Positions 1 to 14,400 of a DNA stretch of 64,000 nucleotides are shown piece after piece. The position numbers were made by a program, and so were the translations under genes. Source of the stretch: Amphiduros pacificus (Eukaryota > Annelida > Polychaeta > Phyllodocida > Hesionidae); NCBI GenBank assembly GCA_949316495.1, contig OX439003.1, forward strand, positions 52,321,379 to 52,385,378, read 5' to 3'. Within the stretch, counting starts at the first letter, position 1. Each line of letters starts with the position of its first letter. The notes under the pieces are model-generated. The model searched no databases and was not told where the DNA came from. It was given only the letters and a program-made list of their open reading frames with translations.

Positions 1-3000
1 AGGCTTTATGGTGTGTGGGTTGTGTATGGGATGGAGCATGTAATAGGGCATGGTAATGTTAGCAGGCTACGGAGGCTGGCAGCCCAGCATGTAGAGAGAG
101 AGAGAACTACGTCTCTGCCCCGACCATTGGAGAATAATCTATGTATGCCCTGCCATCCATCCACACATTTTGTTCCATAATCTAGAGTGTCCGAGGCCAC
201 ACAAATTGCCATAAGAGAGTGCAAATGATTTTTGGTGGAGTGGGTACGATGTGGTGCTAACATTGTGAATGGTGCTGCAAGCTTATTCTCACAACTTCCT
301 CTCTCAACTTTAATAGAAATAAGTAAGATTAACAAGATTTGAAAAAATATCTAAAGGAAGTCTCAATTCTTTATGGCCTCCTCAGCAATTTTGTATTGAT
401 TTAAGTGCCATATGACGGAGTGGCCAAAATTTATAAGATGACCAAATTTGTATCATATGGAAAGAAAAGCCAGGAGGGAGTGTGCGAATATGGGCTGAGT
501 CTGTAAATACATCTATCACTGCCTGGCCACTGCATTAGTGTCTGGCCACTCTGCTATTATGTAATCTAGAGAGAAACAACCACCCATACACTAGAAATAG
601 TCTGATCACCATACTCACAACTCACCTTGCTCAAGTCACCCATATACCTGATAGAATAAAAACTAGATTACGTTCTGCTGAAATATCACATGCAGCATGC
701 TCTGGAGGTGGCCCGTCAAGGCCACAGAAACCAATATATAGTGGTGACAATGGGCTGTTATATGTAGTGAGTGTATGGCCTTGGAAGGAGATGAGGAGAG
801 GATGTGGGGGTTGGAGTGAACCCTGGCCTACCCATGCAGTCTGTGTATGGCCTTGGTGGGAGATGAGGAGAGTATATGTGGGGGGTTGGAGTGAACCCTG
901 GCCTACCCATGCAGTCTGTGTATGGCCTTGGTGGGAGATGAGGAGAGGACGTGGGGGTTGGAGTGAACCCTGGCCTACCCATGCAGTCTGTGTATGGCCT
1001 CACATTGCCAACTGTATTTATATCTTCTCCTGCCACAAGCGGCTGGCCATTTTTTCATCAAAGGGTCTGTCACTTGATGTCTGAATCAATATGACATTTA
1101 CAATTGTATTCTCTTATATCGGCGAGTATAAAATCTATGTCTGCCAGATGACAGGCTCTGAACTCTCATTTCTCATTTTATAAAGCTTGAATAAAACCCT
1201 ACACACACAGATAATAGCATTCCCACTTACATATAAAATAAAAAAAATAAAAGGTCATGTAAATTGCATATGCATCTAAACCAGACATTCTGCAAGCCAG
1301 TCTTGTTTTAACTATCATTATATTCCAGAATAAATATTTTAAAGTCAATGGGTGACTATCCCCCCAAAATAATGTTCCCCAGAGTGTGTGGAATATTAGG
1401 ATAGTAGTTGGTAGTGAGATAAAGGGTTAAGAGTACGAGGATGGCACTGCGGGGGTGAAGCACCTGCATTATGTAGCAGCAGCCATACAAGTAAGCGCAG
1501 GTCTGCACTGACACCCATGTCAAGGGGCCACATGCATTTTGTATGGGATGTATGGGTTGTATGGGAAGTATCATGCGGCGGTGATCGCAGGTCGGATCTG
1601 CACACGAGGCACTGCAGGACTCGGCCGTCCCACCACAATACACCTGCAATGCCTCACAAGCCAACATGCCAGCTCTGCTCCAGCACATCAAACATTCATC
1701 TTCATTGTGCCTTTGATAAGGGAGGTCTGATGTTGTACCTGTACACTTGGGGGTGCATTATATGCGCTGATCAAGGACAGCACTCTTCAAATGGATGGGG
1801 CTACCAGAGGCTTTGTTCCATCAAGGCCGCTTTCTATATATGTGTGTAATGAGAGTAAAGTCTGCTACCACTAACATAACTAATATAATGTTGTCTATGT
1901 CAACATCACAAAAAGCTGCCTGCAACTTTTACCACCAATTACAACATAGAGAAAGTATCAACTTTAAGATCTAAATGTTCATTGGCAACTGTTTTAGAAA
2001 TTTTGATATAATATATAATAAACATGATATGTGACAGCAGAGCTATTTTATGAAGCAGGCAAAAACTAAATAAACCTCAAACATCTGCCTTTTTCCTTTA
2101 ATAAATGTCTCATAAAATGTGAATCTAACAAAAGTGTGTTTAAAGTTGGCAGGCGTTTGTGAGACCACACACTGCAGTTTGAATATATACACGTGATATA
2201 TGAACACAACATCTGCACATCAGACACTATCATCACTTTAACAATTACTATTATGGGTACAATATATCCTCAGCTGTATGCAGGAGACTGTGGTGTGAAA
2301 GAAGCAAATAAGAAATAGGCAAAATCATTGCTTGTTGCTGAAATATAGAACATAAAATATTCTGAAATGAAAATCCTAAATGTCAATATTCCAGCAGCAA
2401 TTAATCTGATAGCTGCGAGCTTTAAATATGACTGTAGTCAGCAAGAATTCCCATGCAACAAACTTACTTTTGAAGTGAATGTTTTTTACTGGGCCTGCTG
2501 CTGGAGAGGAATAATGTGGTATAATATGATTGATTCAAGCAGCAGCACATTATAGTCAGTCAGACTGTGAGCCACAGCATAGCCAGCAATGTCTTTTCCC
2601 TGTCTGTTACACCGATGCCTGATGGTAACATCGCATGTTAATGTGACATAAAATCTTTCACTCTGCCCTTTGTCTGTCTGATGATGGTTGAGACAAATTT
2701 CCTCGTGACATTACAGATGATATACTTGCAATGTTTCATTGGAAATGATCCGCTGCTTCAGTAAGAGGATTAGATCCATAAGAGACATGAGAAAATAGAT
2801 GGCAAACACTCAGGTATATTGCTCAAACCTTTAACATATATGCTTTATGAGAATCATAGGAAAATGGTCAGTTATATATCACTGGAAATAGGCAAGTTAA
2901 GTGTCATGGGAAAAGGACAGGTAGCAAATCAAAGTAAGTGACCAAGGAATGCATACAAATGCTTAATGATACATGAATGGGGTCTGAGGAATTCACCCGA

Positions 3001-3982
3001 AAGGAAGGGGTAATTTGGCATCAGTGAAAGTTAAATTTATATCATTAGACTACTGATAAACTGTAAGACAGAGGGAAACTGACAATATGAGGACAGCATG
3101 AAGCAGGAAACCAACAGACTGCTACCCAATAAACAAGCAATACATCATGGCCTGCAAACAAAAATACACAAAGTCGGAGTTGCAAACAAGAAAGTTTGCA
3201 GTTGATGGGTTTAATTTTATTTTGTGTGTATAAGGCTGGTAGTAGTATTTGAGACATGAGTGGAGCAACAGATGACACTGCATGTCTGTCTCTCATAAAA
3301 CAAGACAAGCGCATGCCCAAATGTCATCACTAGACACAATCCTCTATCATTGCTACTCTCTCTCTCGCAGAAACAGTCATATTTCCTGAATCACTGTGTA
3401 ATGACAAACTACTCTGAGTTAGACATCAAACTTGGATTACAAACACAAACAGAGGTGACCTCTATGAAATCATGAGAACATCTGGGGAAAATCAAAACTG
3501 ATGATCGTAAATTCTTCTTCATCTTTTGAGTCACTGGGTTTGTGGCCTGGGGGGGAAACAGCTAACTCATTAAGACCTACCGCATTTATGACTTGAGAAC
3601 ACTTGTGATGAAAATGAATATCTACTCGTAGTAATGACAGCCTCATAAAAGGCAGGCAAGATTACTACTCGTGGCAATAAAGCCAGCAAAAGCAATGCTA
3701 ATCATTTCCATCATGGAATAAGGTGAACTTCTTGAAACTTTGCACATATATGTTGTAGTTTGAGACATTTTCTTTTATCTGCCAACTCACAGACATAGCT
3801 ACTTGAGTATATTCATGACAAACAAAAGCTTGATTAGATGTCAGTGAAATTGCAGCAGGTCAAACTGGGTGCTGTACTTTGCCGATCAAAACATTTCCCA
3901 GACCCAAAATGAACAAGTACCAAATTTGTAATATGTTGACCAAATGGCAATGACTATTGGTGTGGAGATTAGCCCAATCCTG
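1..3982. other. No gene recognised
   Basis: AT-rich unique sequence apart from the 73-bp repeat at 773. Open frames here are short, without family resemblance, and lack paired splice sites of good quality. Confidence 0.6.
773..999. repeat. Minisatellite, ~73-bp unit, 3 copies
   Basis: Three near-identical units starting GTATGGCCTTGG at 773, 845 and 919, with a fourth start at 991 breaking off. Open frames on both strands here are products of the repeat and not genes. Confidence 0.9.
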
Positions 3983-4260
3983 GGTGCAGTGTGTGCAGTG
4001 TACGATGGGCAGTGTGTGCAATGTATGGTGGGCAGTGTAGAGTGGGCAGTGGGTGCAGTGTAGGGTGTGCAGTGTAGGGTGTGCAGTGCAGGGTGGGCAG
4101 TGTAGGGCGGGCAGTGCATGCAGTGTAGGGTGGGCAGTGTGTGCAGTGTAGGGTTGGCAGTGTGTGCAGTGTAGGGTGGGCAGTGTAGGATGTGTAGTAT
4201 GGGCAGTGCATGCAGTGTGTGCAGTGTAGGGTGTGCAGTGCATGCAGTGCAGGGTGGGCA
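3983..4260. repeat. Short-period minisatellite (GTGCAGTGTAGG-like, ~12 bp)
   Basis: About 280 bases of degenerate 9-15 bp units built on GTGCAGTG and TAGGGTGGGCAGTG. Long open frames on the minus strand rich in HCTHCPPYTA are repeat artefacts. Confidence 0.9.
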
Positions 4261-5887
4261 AGTGGCTGCGAGGGAGGGAGGGAGAGAAGGACAGTGAGAT
4301 CAATGGGCAGGCTAAGTTTGTGTATGCAGACCACACAAGCACCGAGCAGGCAGAGGAGCGCTCAACGCACAGTCTCAGCCGTCCTGGAATGACAAACAGG
4401 ATAACTGCCAAGAAAGGCTTTCCCTTTTGTTGGCAGACACAATTGCTGTAATGCTTGCACAGCTCTCAACTTTGAAATGGATAGTTAGAAAAGTTTACAT
4501 CTTTGTTTTCATCTGGTATTCCGGATAAACCTCAGCTTTGAGAGTTGGTCTTCCCTTGTATACTTGAAAGAATCAGTTGCCTGACCGTGAAGGCAGATTT
4601 ACCATAAAAAAGTTGATATGCCTTCTGATTTGGCCAGACTCTAGCATTCCAAAATATTGTTTATTTATTGTTTATTTTTAAGTTGTGAGATTACTTCACC
4701 TTAAGTGCATCTTTAATGTGAGATTATAAGATACAACTGGGATATGTAATATTATTGTGTGGCCACCTGGGAGTTAGTTAGTTTGTCATCTGTCTTAATA
4801 CTAAAGTAGGAGTGTTAATCTTGAGCTCCCAACCCGAACCTCGACATCCGCCACAGGTGGTGGTCTGGACATATAGCAGCTCTCAGATGACCACGCTCCA
4901 CGCACACTCACTCTCCTCCTAGGCTCCTTGCATTTCTCCACTGCATGAAGCGTGCATTGTTTTCACCTGAGCACAATGATATAGTAGCACTTATTTAACA
5001 GAGTAATGGATTACTCCCAGATGTCACCAGGACCACATTTAGCCCAACCTGAGATAGGAAATCCTCAGCAGGTTGCTGGGCCACATTTGCTCTGTTTTAT
5101 TTCTCATGACGCATGTTTACAGAGCATGTAATCCTCGACACTTTGCGTCTGTCGTGCCAAAGCCTCAGTCTAACAATCCCTTTTATTACCCTGATATTTC
5201 TAATTGCTAAGATTTGATTGCTAAGAAATGCTTGAGAAACACCCATATGGTGGCTCTGCAACTATTTGATACCAGTGGCGGCTAATTTTATTAGGTTATA
5301 CATCTTGTAATCACACTCAAGACTCCAACTAAATATCTCCAAAATACAGTCTCTAAGCACAAAAACACAAACTATGCCCATGTAAAGCCAAGTTTTGATA
5401 TAAAGTAGTTTGGTCTAGTCAGTTCACTTCTAATTCTATTAGGCTGTGTTACTGACTCTAATTACTCTATAAAATGGAACAAGAAAATAAAAATAAAATA
5501 AAAGGAAAATAAAAAATCATTTGACTAATTTCTTCAGGCAATACAATTAATTAATCATTACCCATTTTCAAGTTGTTCAGAACAAATGATTCACACTAAT
5601 TCTCAAATAATTCTTTTCAATATTTCCCTACTCTTCCTTCTATTCATCATGTAAGGTTTGGCTTTTTTAAAGCTCTAAATAATGTTCTTGGGATATAGTG
5701 TTGATTTACATTTCCACATTAAACTTAGGGACACCTTAAACCTGCAATCAGTTGTGCACACAAAAGTGGGTGTTTGATGAGACAAGATTGGTGTAGGCCA
5801 ATGCTCTGCTTCTCTCATGGCAGACTGGCCACTTGCATCGGCTCGATGGCATTTATACACAAAGAAGACTGCGAAACAAATCTTGCC

Positions 5888-5950
5888 ATTAACTATATAT
5901 AATATATATATATATAGATATAGATATATAGAGATATGTGTGTGTGTGTG
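5888..5950. repeat. Compound TA/GATA/GT microsatellite
   Basis: TATATAATATATATATATAG, then ATATAGATATAGAGATAT and (GT)6. A simple-sequence block with no other signal. Confidence 0.9.
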
Positions 5951-6997
5951 TTCTGTTTAGTGGCACACTTTCAGGATGGTTTACTGGGATGAGCAGTGGT
6001 GATGCTGCTGACTGATTTACAGGGTCTCAGGGCCAGACTCAGAGAAACATGGGTACAGCTTTGGCACAGAGTCGGAGTTTGTCTTGGAGGTCATCTATCA
6101 ATGCATTGTGTCCCTGACATAGATATATTGCACTGTGCTCTGCCTCTCCCTACTTATCACATTGCCAAGCCCTACCTGTCTGTTGCCATTATTGTTTTAT
6201 CCATCCTATCTGCATCTGCCACATAAATTAACACTAATAACATGCAGGGTTTGCGAGCATGATTTTTGCGAGCATCTCTCAATGTGCAGTGAGATTAGTG
6301 TTGGTAGTTTGAGGTGTACCTCAGTGCCATTCATAGTGCTGAGCATATATTGCCCAGCTCTGACTGACATTGGGTCTGACAATGTGTTCATTAGTATTCA
6401 TGGCACTTGCACTGTGTGGAAGGAGCCATGCTACATTTCTGCTGGTATTCTGTCATAACAAACATGTACACCATTCAAAGCTTTATTTTACAAATAAGAT
6501 ATTATGCCATAATACCATTTTAAAATTCATTCCATTGCTTCAATATATATCGGTCAATTTATTGCTGAAAATATCAAGTTTGCCAATATAAGTTGTACCG
6601 TTGACAGACATGTATTAGTGGAAATATTGTTGTATAAAGGTAAGTGGCAAGATATTGGACTGGCTGTCTGGAATGAGGTTATTTGATGAATGATTGGCTG
6701 CGAGCTTATTACTGCCATATGTGCTTATTGAGCCATATCAGTCAATTGTGGTGAAGGCCTGATAATGCCTCAATGTCATTTCAAGGTTAGTGATCTCAGG
6801 CCTTCACATACTCAGTTGTTTCTGCCACTCAACTGAATATCAAACAGATAACACTCCAGGAACAAATACCGAGGCCAAATCTAAACCTAAATGTAAACTT
6901 TCTCATTCTTAATTTTAATTTCTTAAAAATAGCATTTGTTTCTGATTTATGTGCATACCTTTAAGTGATATTATGTTTAGAAGATGAGAAGTCATTT

Positions 6998-7392
6998 ATA
7001 TGAAGTCCTGAAGCCTCGTCAGTCTGATACCACTGCTTACCAGTCACTATTTCCCATGTCATTCTATCTATGGAATGTAAACATAGGGAATAATGATGTA
7101 ATTATATGAAGTCCTGAAGCCTCGTCAGTCTGATACCACTGCTTACCAGTCACTATTTCCCATGTCATTCTGTCTATGGAATGTAAACATAGGGAATAAT
7201 GATGTAATTATATGAAGTCCTGAAGCCTCGTCAGTCTGATACCACTGCTTACCAGTCATTATTTCCCATGTCATTCTGTCTATTTATATGAAGTCCTGAA
7301 GCCTCGTCAGTCTGATACCACTGCTTACCAGTCATTATTTCCCATGTCATTCTGTCTATGGAATGTAAACATAGGGAATAAGGATGTAATTT
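6998..7392. repeat. Tandem repeat, ~105-bp unit, 4 copies (one shortened)
   Basis: Four units beginning TATGAAGTCCTGAAGCCTCG (about 6999, 7104, 7211 and 7287) and ending in a TAAACATAGGGAATAATGATG stretch. The third lacks about 30 bases of its tail. Copies are almost identical, indicating recent expansion. Confidence 0.92.
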
Positions 7393-9814
7393 CCCTATGC
7401 CCCTGCCAAAATCATTTTCCTATGAGACTATATGCTCTGCCATCCAAAGGGAAAAATACCTTTCTTCTGATCTGTTTCAGTTATACAATTTCTGTTATTT
7501 CTTCCAATATATCACATTGATATTTTGTAAATAATCTTTTCAATGAGGTAATGTAGAATCAACACAAAATGATAGATGTTAACCCTGTCTGATATACACA
7601 TTTCAACTTGTATTCTGTTTCAAAAAGAACTTCTTCTGAAACAATATACGTCAACAATCCTTGGAAAATATGAAGCTAACTGCAGAACAACTCTAGTGTG
7701 AGCACTACCACATTTAGTGAGACCACTAACACAGCAATTACTCATATCACCAGACGGTATGATAGATATAAATGCATGGTCACAAATACTAATAGACAGA
7801 AGCATTTCCCTTACAGGCATTTTGCATTGTTTTCCCATCTCCTTCCACATATCCTGAAATGTTGTTTCTATTGTTTTCTTAATAAGATTTTTTTGCAATA
7901 CTACATTGCCATTGTGAGACAAACCTTTGATAATCAGTCATGTTTGAAGAGAATGTCTTTTCACATATTGTGTTATTTGCTATGATGTTAACAGAAAACT
8001 GTTTGAGGAGCAATAAATTATTATTATAAAAACAAACCCAGCCTAATGGATGTTAAAAGAAAACAAATTGTCCAGAATTTGTGAACATTTCTAAGAATCA
8101 CAACAATATCAGACAAAAATGTTAAAACCTTGAATAAAATTAAAGTACACAATTAAAACAATACAGGTACACAATCAAAACAAAATGTAACTTATGCAGG
8201 GTTCCGGTTACCTTAAGTGTGGAGGAAACTGGACATTGCACAGCTGCCAAAGTCCTGTCCAATAAATTAATTGAGTCTCCCCCACCCCACAGAAAAATTG
8301 CCTGTGAGTTTTTCCAGGAGAATATGCCTTATTCCCTGAGACAGGGTTTAATGTTGTCTTTATGAGGTTGTATGCAGCGGCAGATTGTCAGCACCCGTCT
8401 TCTTTCCCAGGTAATATCATAGCAGACGATGATAGATGGCAACAATTATTCCTGCAGGTTATAGCCACCCATCAACTCGCTTTGGCAACACTGAACCACA
8501 ATGAAAAATCACCTCTCTGCTTTGAGAAACAATAAGAATTTCATTATCCACTATATTAGGACAATCACATCAGACTAGACATCATTCATTAACTGTTTTG
8601 GAATACCTCACAGACCCACATTTGATTAAGCCCACACTCAAAACTCCCTGTTATAATCCAAAAATGTCTGCAATGCAATTTCTGCAGCCTAATCTACATT
8701 TTGGATAAGACATCAAAAGTGATGTGGAGTACAGGAGATGGTAATTGAAATCATGTGGCAGAGATTAATTGTTCTTTTGTCATTTGAATGGAAATTGTGT
8801 GTTTTCAGTTGCAACTAAAGCAGCACTCTCCCGTGGCTGTAAAAAGGCAGTGGAAACAAAGAAATGGATGAAGGCATTTGGAGCTTGTCTGCTATTTGGA
8901 TGTGAGGTATTGTTTTCCTGAGGAGGAATCAGTGCACATCAAGCCTGTCTTTATGTTTGTGTTAACACTGCCATGATACTTGCCAATTATTGCTCGATCT
9001 AGCTTTAACAATCAACCTCTCACAGGCAGTTGATTCTCTGCTAATCCTCAGTAATATAACGTATGTCGGATATCAGTTTTATATATCCACAGACATCAAT
9101 TTAATCAAGCGAGTAACACAAATGTTAGATATCTTACTGAGATCAATTGTGTTAATGCTACTTTAATGCACTAATAATATCTATATGGAGCCCCACCTGG
9201 TGGTACACTTCCCATCATGCCTTGCAGATAAACACAGCTATTAGTCTATGAAGATTATCAATGTTTCATTATTCTGACCATGCAGTGTTATTGTTGGCTA
9301 AGTTAAGAGGATTTTCTTCCTTAATATCTCTATTCACTGGACATGGCTTCAATGTGGAGGTAATTTGTCTGCCTCTATTCTCCTGCTACACCGAGGTCAT
9401 TTTTTACAATTTGAATAATGAGTGTAAGAAGTAGTTTGTGTACAGAGATTCATTGTCCTTGGTTTAAGCAACATGACTAATGTCAAGGTCAGATTGGTTC
9501 TGAAGGTCATCAAATCAAACTGAACTGAATAAATGCTAAGAACTCGTGTTAAGTTGACAGAGAGAATGACAGAAGATTTCCCCCTATCACTGCAGAAGCT
9601 ATGCTGACATATATCAGAACTGCTAAAAATGTGTTAATAAAGACGCATATAACAGCACTCATGCGATGTTGATTGATAGGTAGAAAATAACATGTCTCAC
9701 CTTCCAGTGGGATATAATTGGCAAAGATTCCTTGTGATGAACACAAACCTTTCCCTGACAATACTCAGTTTGGATGCTGAGTCACCATTTAATATGAGTG
9801 ACAAGGCGTTGGGC

Positions 9815-10706
9815 ACTGAGTCATCATCAGGTACAAGTGGAGGATAGGCGTTGGGCACTGAGTCATCATCAGGTACAAGTGGAGGATAGGCATTGGGCTC
9901 TGAGTCATCATCAGGTACAAGTGGAGGATAGGCATTGGGCTCTGAGTCATCATCAGGTACAAGTGGAGGATAGGCATTGGGCTCTGAGTCATCATCAGGT
10001 ACAAGTGGAGGATAGGCGTTGGGCTCTGAGTCATCATCAGGTACAAGTGGAGGATAGGCATTGGGCTCTGAGTCATCATCAGGTACAAGTGGAGGATAGG
10101 CGTTGGGCTCTGAGTCATCATCAGGTACAAGTGGAGAATAGGCATTGGGCTCTGAGTCATCATCAAGTACAAGTGGAGGATAGGCATTGGGTTTGGAGTT
10201 ATCATCAGGTACAAGTGGAGGATAGGCGTTGGGCTTGGAGTCATCATCAGGTACAAGTGGAGGATAGGCATTGGGCTCTGAGTCATCATCAGGTACAAGT
10301 GGAGCATAGGCATTGGGCACTGAGTCATCATCAGGTACAAGTGGAGCATAGGGTTTGGAGTTATCATCAGGTACAAGTGGAAGATAGGCATTGGGTTTGG
10401 AGTTATCATCAGGTACAAGTGGAGGATAGGCATTGGGTTTGGAGTCATCATCAGGTACAAGTGGAGGATAGGCATTGGGCTTGGAGTCATCATCAGGTAC
10501 AAGTGGAGGATAGGCATTGGGCTTGGAGTCATCATCAGGTACAAGTGGAGGATAGGCATTGGGTTTGGAGTCATCATCAGGTACAAGTGGAGGATAGGCA
10601 TTGGGTTTGGAGTTATCATCAGGTACAAGTGGAGGATAGGCATTGGGTTTGGAGTCATCATCAGGTACACGTGGAGGATAGGCATTGGGCTCTGAGTCAT
10701 TGGGCT
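9815..10706. repeat. Minisatellite, 42-bp unit, ~21 copies
   Basis: Unit of the form GGCATTGGGCTCTGAGTCAT + CATCAGGTACAAGTGGAGGATA. As 42 is divisible by three and the unit has no stops in several frames, long open frames run through it on both strands; the minus frame reads YPPLVPDDDSEPNA repeated. The unit differences change amino acids freely, so I treat it as noncoding. Confidence 0.9.
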
Positions 10707-11438
10707 CTGAGTGGGGTGGTGATGGGCATGGGGGGGCTGAGTCAGCATCTGGAGTGGGGTGGTGGTGGGCATGGGGGGGCTGAGTCAGCATCTGGAATGG
10801 GGTAGTGGTGGGCATGGGGGGCTGAGTCACTATCTGGAATGGGGTGGTGGGCATGGGGGCTGAGTCAGCATCTGGAGTGGGGTGGTGGTGGGCATGGGGG
10901 GGGGCTGAGTCAGCATCTGGAATGGGGTAGTGGTGGGCATGGGGGGGGGGGGGCTGAGTCAGCATCTGGAGTGGGGTGGTGGTGGGCATGGGGGGGCTGA
11001 GTCAGCATCTGGAGTGGGATGGTGGTGGGCATGGGGGGGCTGAGTCACCATCTGGAATGGGGTGGTGGGCATGGGGGCTGAGTCAGCATCTGGAGTGGGG
11101 TGGTGATGGGCATGGGGGGGCTGAGGCACCATCTGGAGTGGGGTGGTGGTGGGCATGGGGGGGGCTGAGTCAGCATCTGGAGTGTGGTGATGGTGGGCAT
11201 GGGGGGGGCTGAGTCAGCATCTGGAATGGGGTGGTGGGCATGGGGGGGGGGCTGAGTCAGCATCTGGAGTGGGGTGGTGGTGGGCATGGGGGGGGGGGCT
11301 GAGTCAGCATCTGGAGTGTGGTGGTGGTGGGCATGGGGGGGCTGAGTCACCATCTGGAATGGGGTGGTGGGCATGGGGGGGGGCTGAGTCAGCATCTGGA
11401 GTGGGGTGGTGGTGGGCATGGGGGGGGGCTGAGTCAGC
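10707..11438. repeat. G-rich minisatellite, ~42-46-bp unit, ~17 copies
   Basis: Units GGGCTGAGTCAGCATCTGGA + GTGGGGTGGTGGTGGGCATG followed by 6-12 G. Length varies mainly through the poly-G run. The unit aligns with the 42-bp unit next door (shared GGCAT..GGG..CTGAGTCA.CATC.GG), so the two blocks are subfamilies of one array. Strong G-quadruplex potential on the plus strand. Confidence 0.9.
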
Positions 11439-14400
11439 AGGCTGCGTGCCTGTGTTAGCTGTGACACAGAGGCCTGCTCAGGACAATTACATTTGTATGT
11501 GTGTCTGTCTGCTCACCTTAGTCACACTGTTAACACTTGGCCCAGCATCCAACTGCCTCAATTTCCCGCTGTATAATTTAATACATTCCCTTAAGTGAAT
11601 ATTCTGTTTGACAGACAGTTATCATCTCATTGATCTTCCGCTTGGAATTGTCTGGCAGCCTCAATTAGCTCATTCTGCTAATGTCTTGCTAAGGCTTTTG
11701 GTCTAAATTGGGATCCACTGAATAGTATTTGTTTTGTGAAAGTCTGTCTCCGAGAAACTAATCAATAAGGATAACTTGCTATATGAGGACAAAATTATTA
11801 TTGTACAGCTAAACAAAACTGTGTGATCAAATATAGCAAGTACAACTGGAAATGACAGGACTCGGCGATGATCAGCAATGGTGGGATTGATCAAAGCAAG
11901 TACTGGCAGTGCCGTGATATATCAGGGCAGGCGTGTAACACTTCCTGTGCTTTGTACAACATATATGTAGAAGGTTAAATGAGTTGGAATCAACAGGCTT
12001 GGTGGTAGGATGGCTGCCCATCCGGGCCGGTCTAGACCACCATCTACCTCCATGCATTAAACATTACTCCTCCCTGCAAACTTGCCTGCTAACGCATTCT
12101 CTCCAAGCGCCCGCCACTATATACACTTTGCCTGGGTCTTATTTCAGTAACAGGGGTTGGGAAAAGTCTCAATTTAGAGGCGAGTGTGCATATATGGCAT
12201 GGAAATCTGAGGCACTCGACGCGAGGTGCAAACTGGCAAACTGATATACGACTCTGTCCCCTTTCTTGTTTAAGCCTTTAATCTAATAGGTGAAGACAAA
12301 TCACTTGGCTGCCTTGGCGAGAGATATCCTCAGATTCACTTTGCTTTTGTTGCCCTGTCATGTAGATTTACACTGGCCTATCTGTATGGTGACAAGTGAA
12401 ACGTGCACAATCTATGGATTCCAGCTTCACTATTCAGGCGCTTGTACTTCCTACTCAAGACAGGGTGTAGACATACATTTTGATGGTGATAATTTTCTTT
12501 GGTAATCTACAAGATTTACTCTACATGTGACAGTCACAGACAGACCGGGGTTGACAAGAAACAGATGCTTTATAAAGGCCAGGTCCGAAGTTGATGATTG
12601 GGCTGTCTATTAAGTGTGCATTTGTATGCAAAGCGTCTCCGGCACAGACTGAGACTTTGCTGCAACTTGCCTCACTCGGGCTTTATGAGCATCTTGTGCT
12701 GGACCTGATAAGGCACACCCGCCTTTTAATTGCCTCTTGCCCAATTAAAGTGAGCATACATTGTAATGGATGTGGGGGCTTGGTGGCCGTGAGTGGCCAC
12801 ATGTTTCAGCATAAAGTGTCAAGCTTCTATTGGTGGTTAATTGTTGCCGCTGACTCTTGCCACCCAACACCCACAGTCATTAACACCCTCTGTCCAGAGG
12901 ATTGCTCCCCACGGAATATTTCTCACTCTTCACAGCCTATTATTAACCATTGGGCCTATCATTAAGACTATTTATTATATGAGTTTCAAACGCACTCAGT
13001 GCATGTGCTGAGATGACTTATTCACCATCAGCAGAGTAGAGGTATTCATGGCCTAGCTATTCATCTCCATGCCCTATAAGGCCAGTGGACATATTCTGTG
13101 TTCTTGCTCAGTATTTCTATTCCCCCATTCCCATGCTTGCTGAATCAGCAGTAAAAGTATCACTGCTCTCATTTTGGGCTGACCTTGACCTTGACCATCA
13201 TCTCATGTTTAGTGTCTTGTGGTAGTTTATACTGCAGGTATGACCTTGTGACGCAGGTGACCCATAGGTCAATGCCTGCGACACATCAGGGGCAAATAAG
13301 GCGTAATCTGGCACTGCAGCTTCTGGTGGTGAGGCTTAAGACTACAGGCCGCAGCAGGCCTAAGGAGAGGTGCGGATTGGGATGGTGTGATAATGTCAGC
13401 CCAGGACAAGTAATGCTGATGAGGCAGCCAATATATAGCAAAGCCCTCTACCTGCCACTAGCGCCCCCTGCATACAAATCTAACCCCAATATCTGTGCCC
13501 ATATACGACACACGGATGGTTAATATGTCATTTCACAATGTGTCCATCTTCCTATATAGGACAGAGGATGGTTGATGCTTCACCTCATAATGCGGTCAGG
13601 TTCCTAAACAGGACAGAGGAGTTGTTAATATCTCAGCCCCCTATAGTTCCTCTACAGGATAAGGGTGTGGTCAAATGTCTCATCTCATGTTATGCATGTG
13701 TTCCCATGTTTCTTAACACAATGAGCTTTGAGTTTTAAGTTTCATAGGTTTTTAAGTCACTTTCAACACATTTCAGTTATATCATGGTGAGACCTGCTTA
13801 TAGCAGATATAGTGCTGAATTGTCATGTCACAGGTACAGTACGGGGAATGGATAATGTTACACCATATATTGTCTCTTGGTGCTTTATAGACCAATATCT
13901 CATCACTAATGTGAGCATATTCATTCACATGACAGGGGATGGCTAATGTCTCATCCAATGATATTTCAACATCCTAATGCAGACTGAGAAAAGTTAATAT
14001 CTCTTTATGATTATAAATAAAAGTCAATGTTCTAATACAGCACAGAGGATGATATAAAACAGTTAATCTCCATTTCACAGTGGAATGAGTTAACAGACAC
14101 CATAATAGATGTATTTTGAGCTGTCAAAGTGAACATGGGATTTAAGATATCTATATTCTTTTATTGGTATCTATATTCTTTTATTGAACCTGTTTTCATC
14201 CACGTCCTTATACACATGGTCACTGTGCCTCCTCCTGAAATGTCTTCAAAATTGTATAATTTCTGACAATGCTTTTTTTGTCTAACGTTACTATTTACCT
14301 TCCTCATAACAAGCAGTGAATGCTTGAAATATTCAGGTAACATTTACAGTATGGCCCTCTTGAATGATGAGCGACCTCTGATATCATTTCACCTGATGAG

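Larger units (their letters stand above)
4261..9814. other. No gene recognised
   Basis: Unique AT-rich DNA with the 105-bp repeat at 7 kb and a microsatellite at 5.9 kb. None of the open frames reads like a known protein. Confidence 0.6.

Noticed and set aside
3860-4411. Cys/His/Thr-rich open frames on the minus strand
   Set aside because: They are translations of the short GTGCAGTGTAGG repeat; several frames are open at once.
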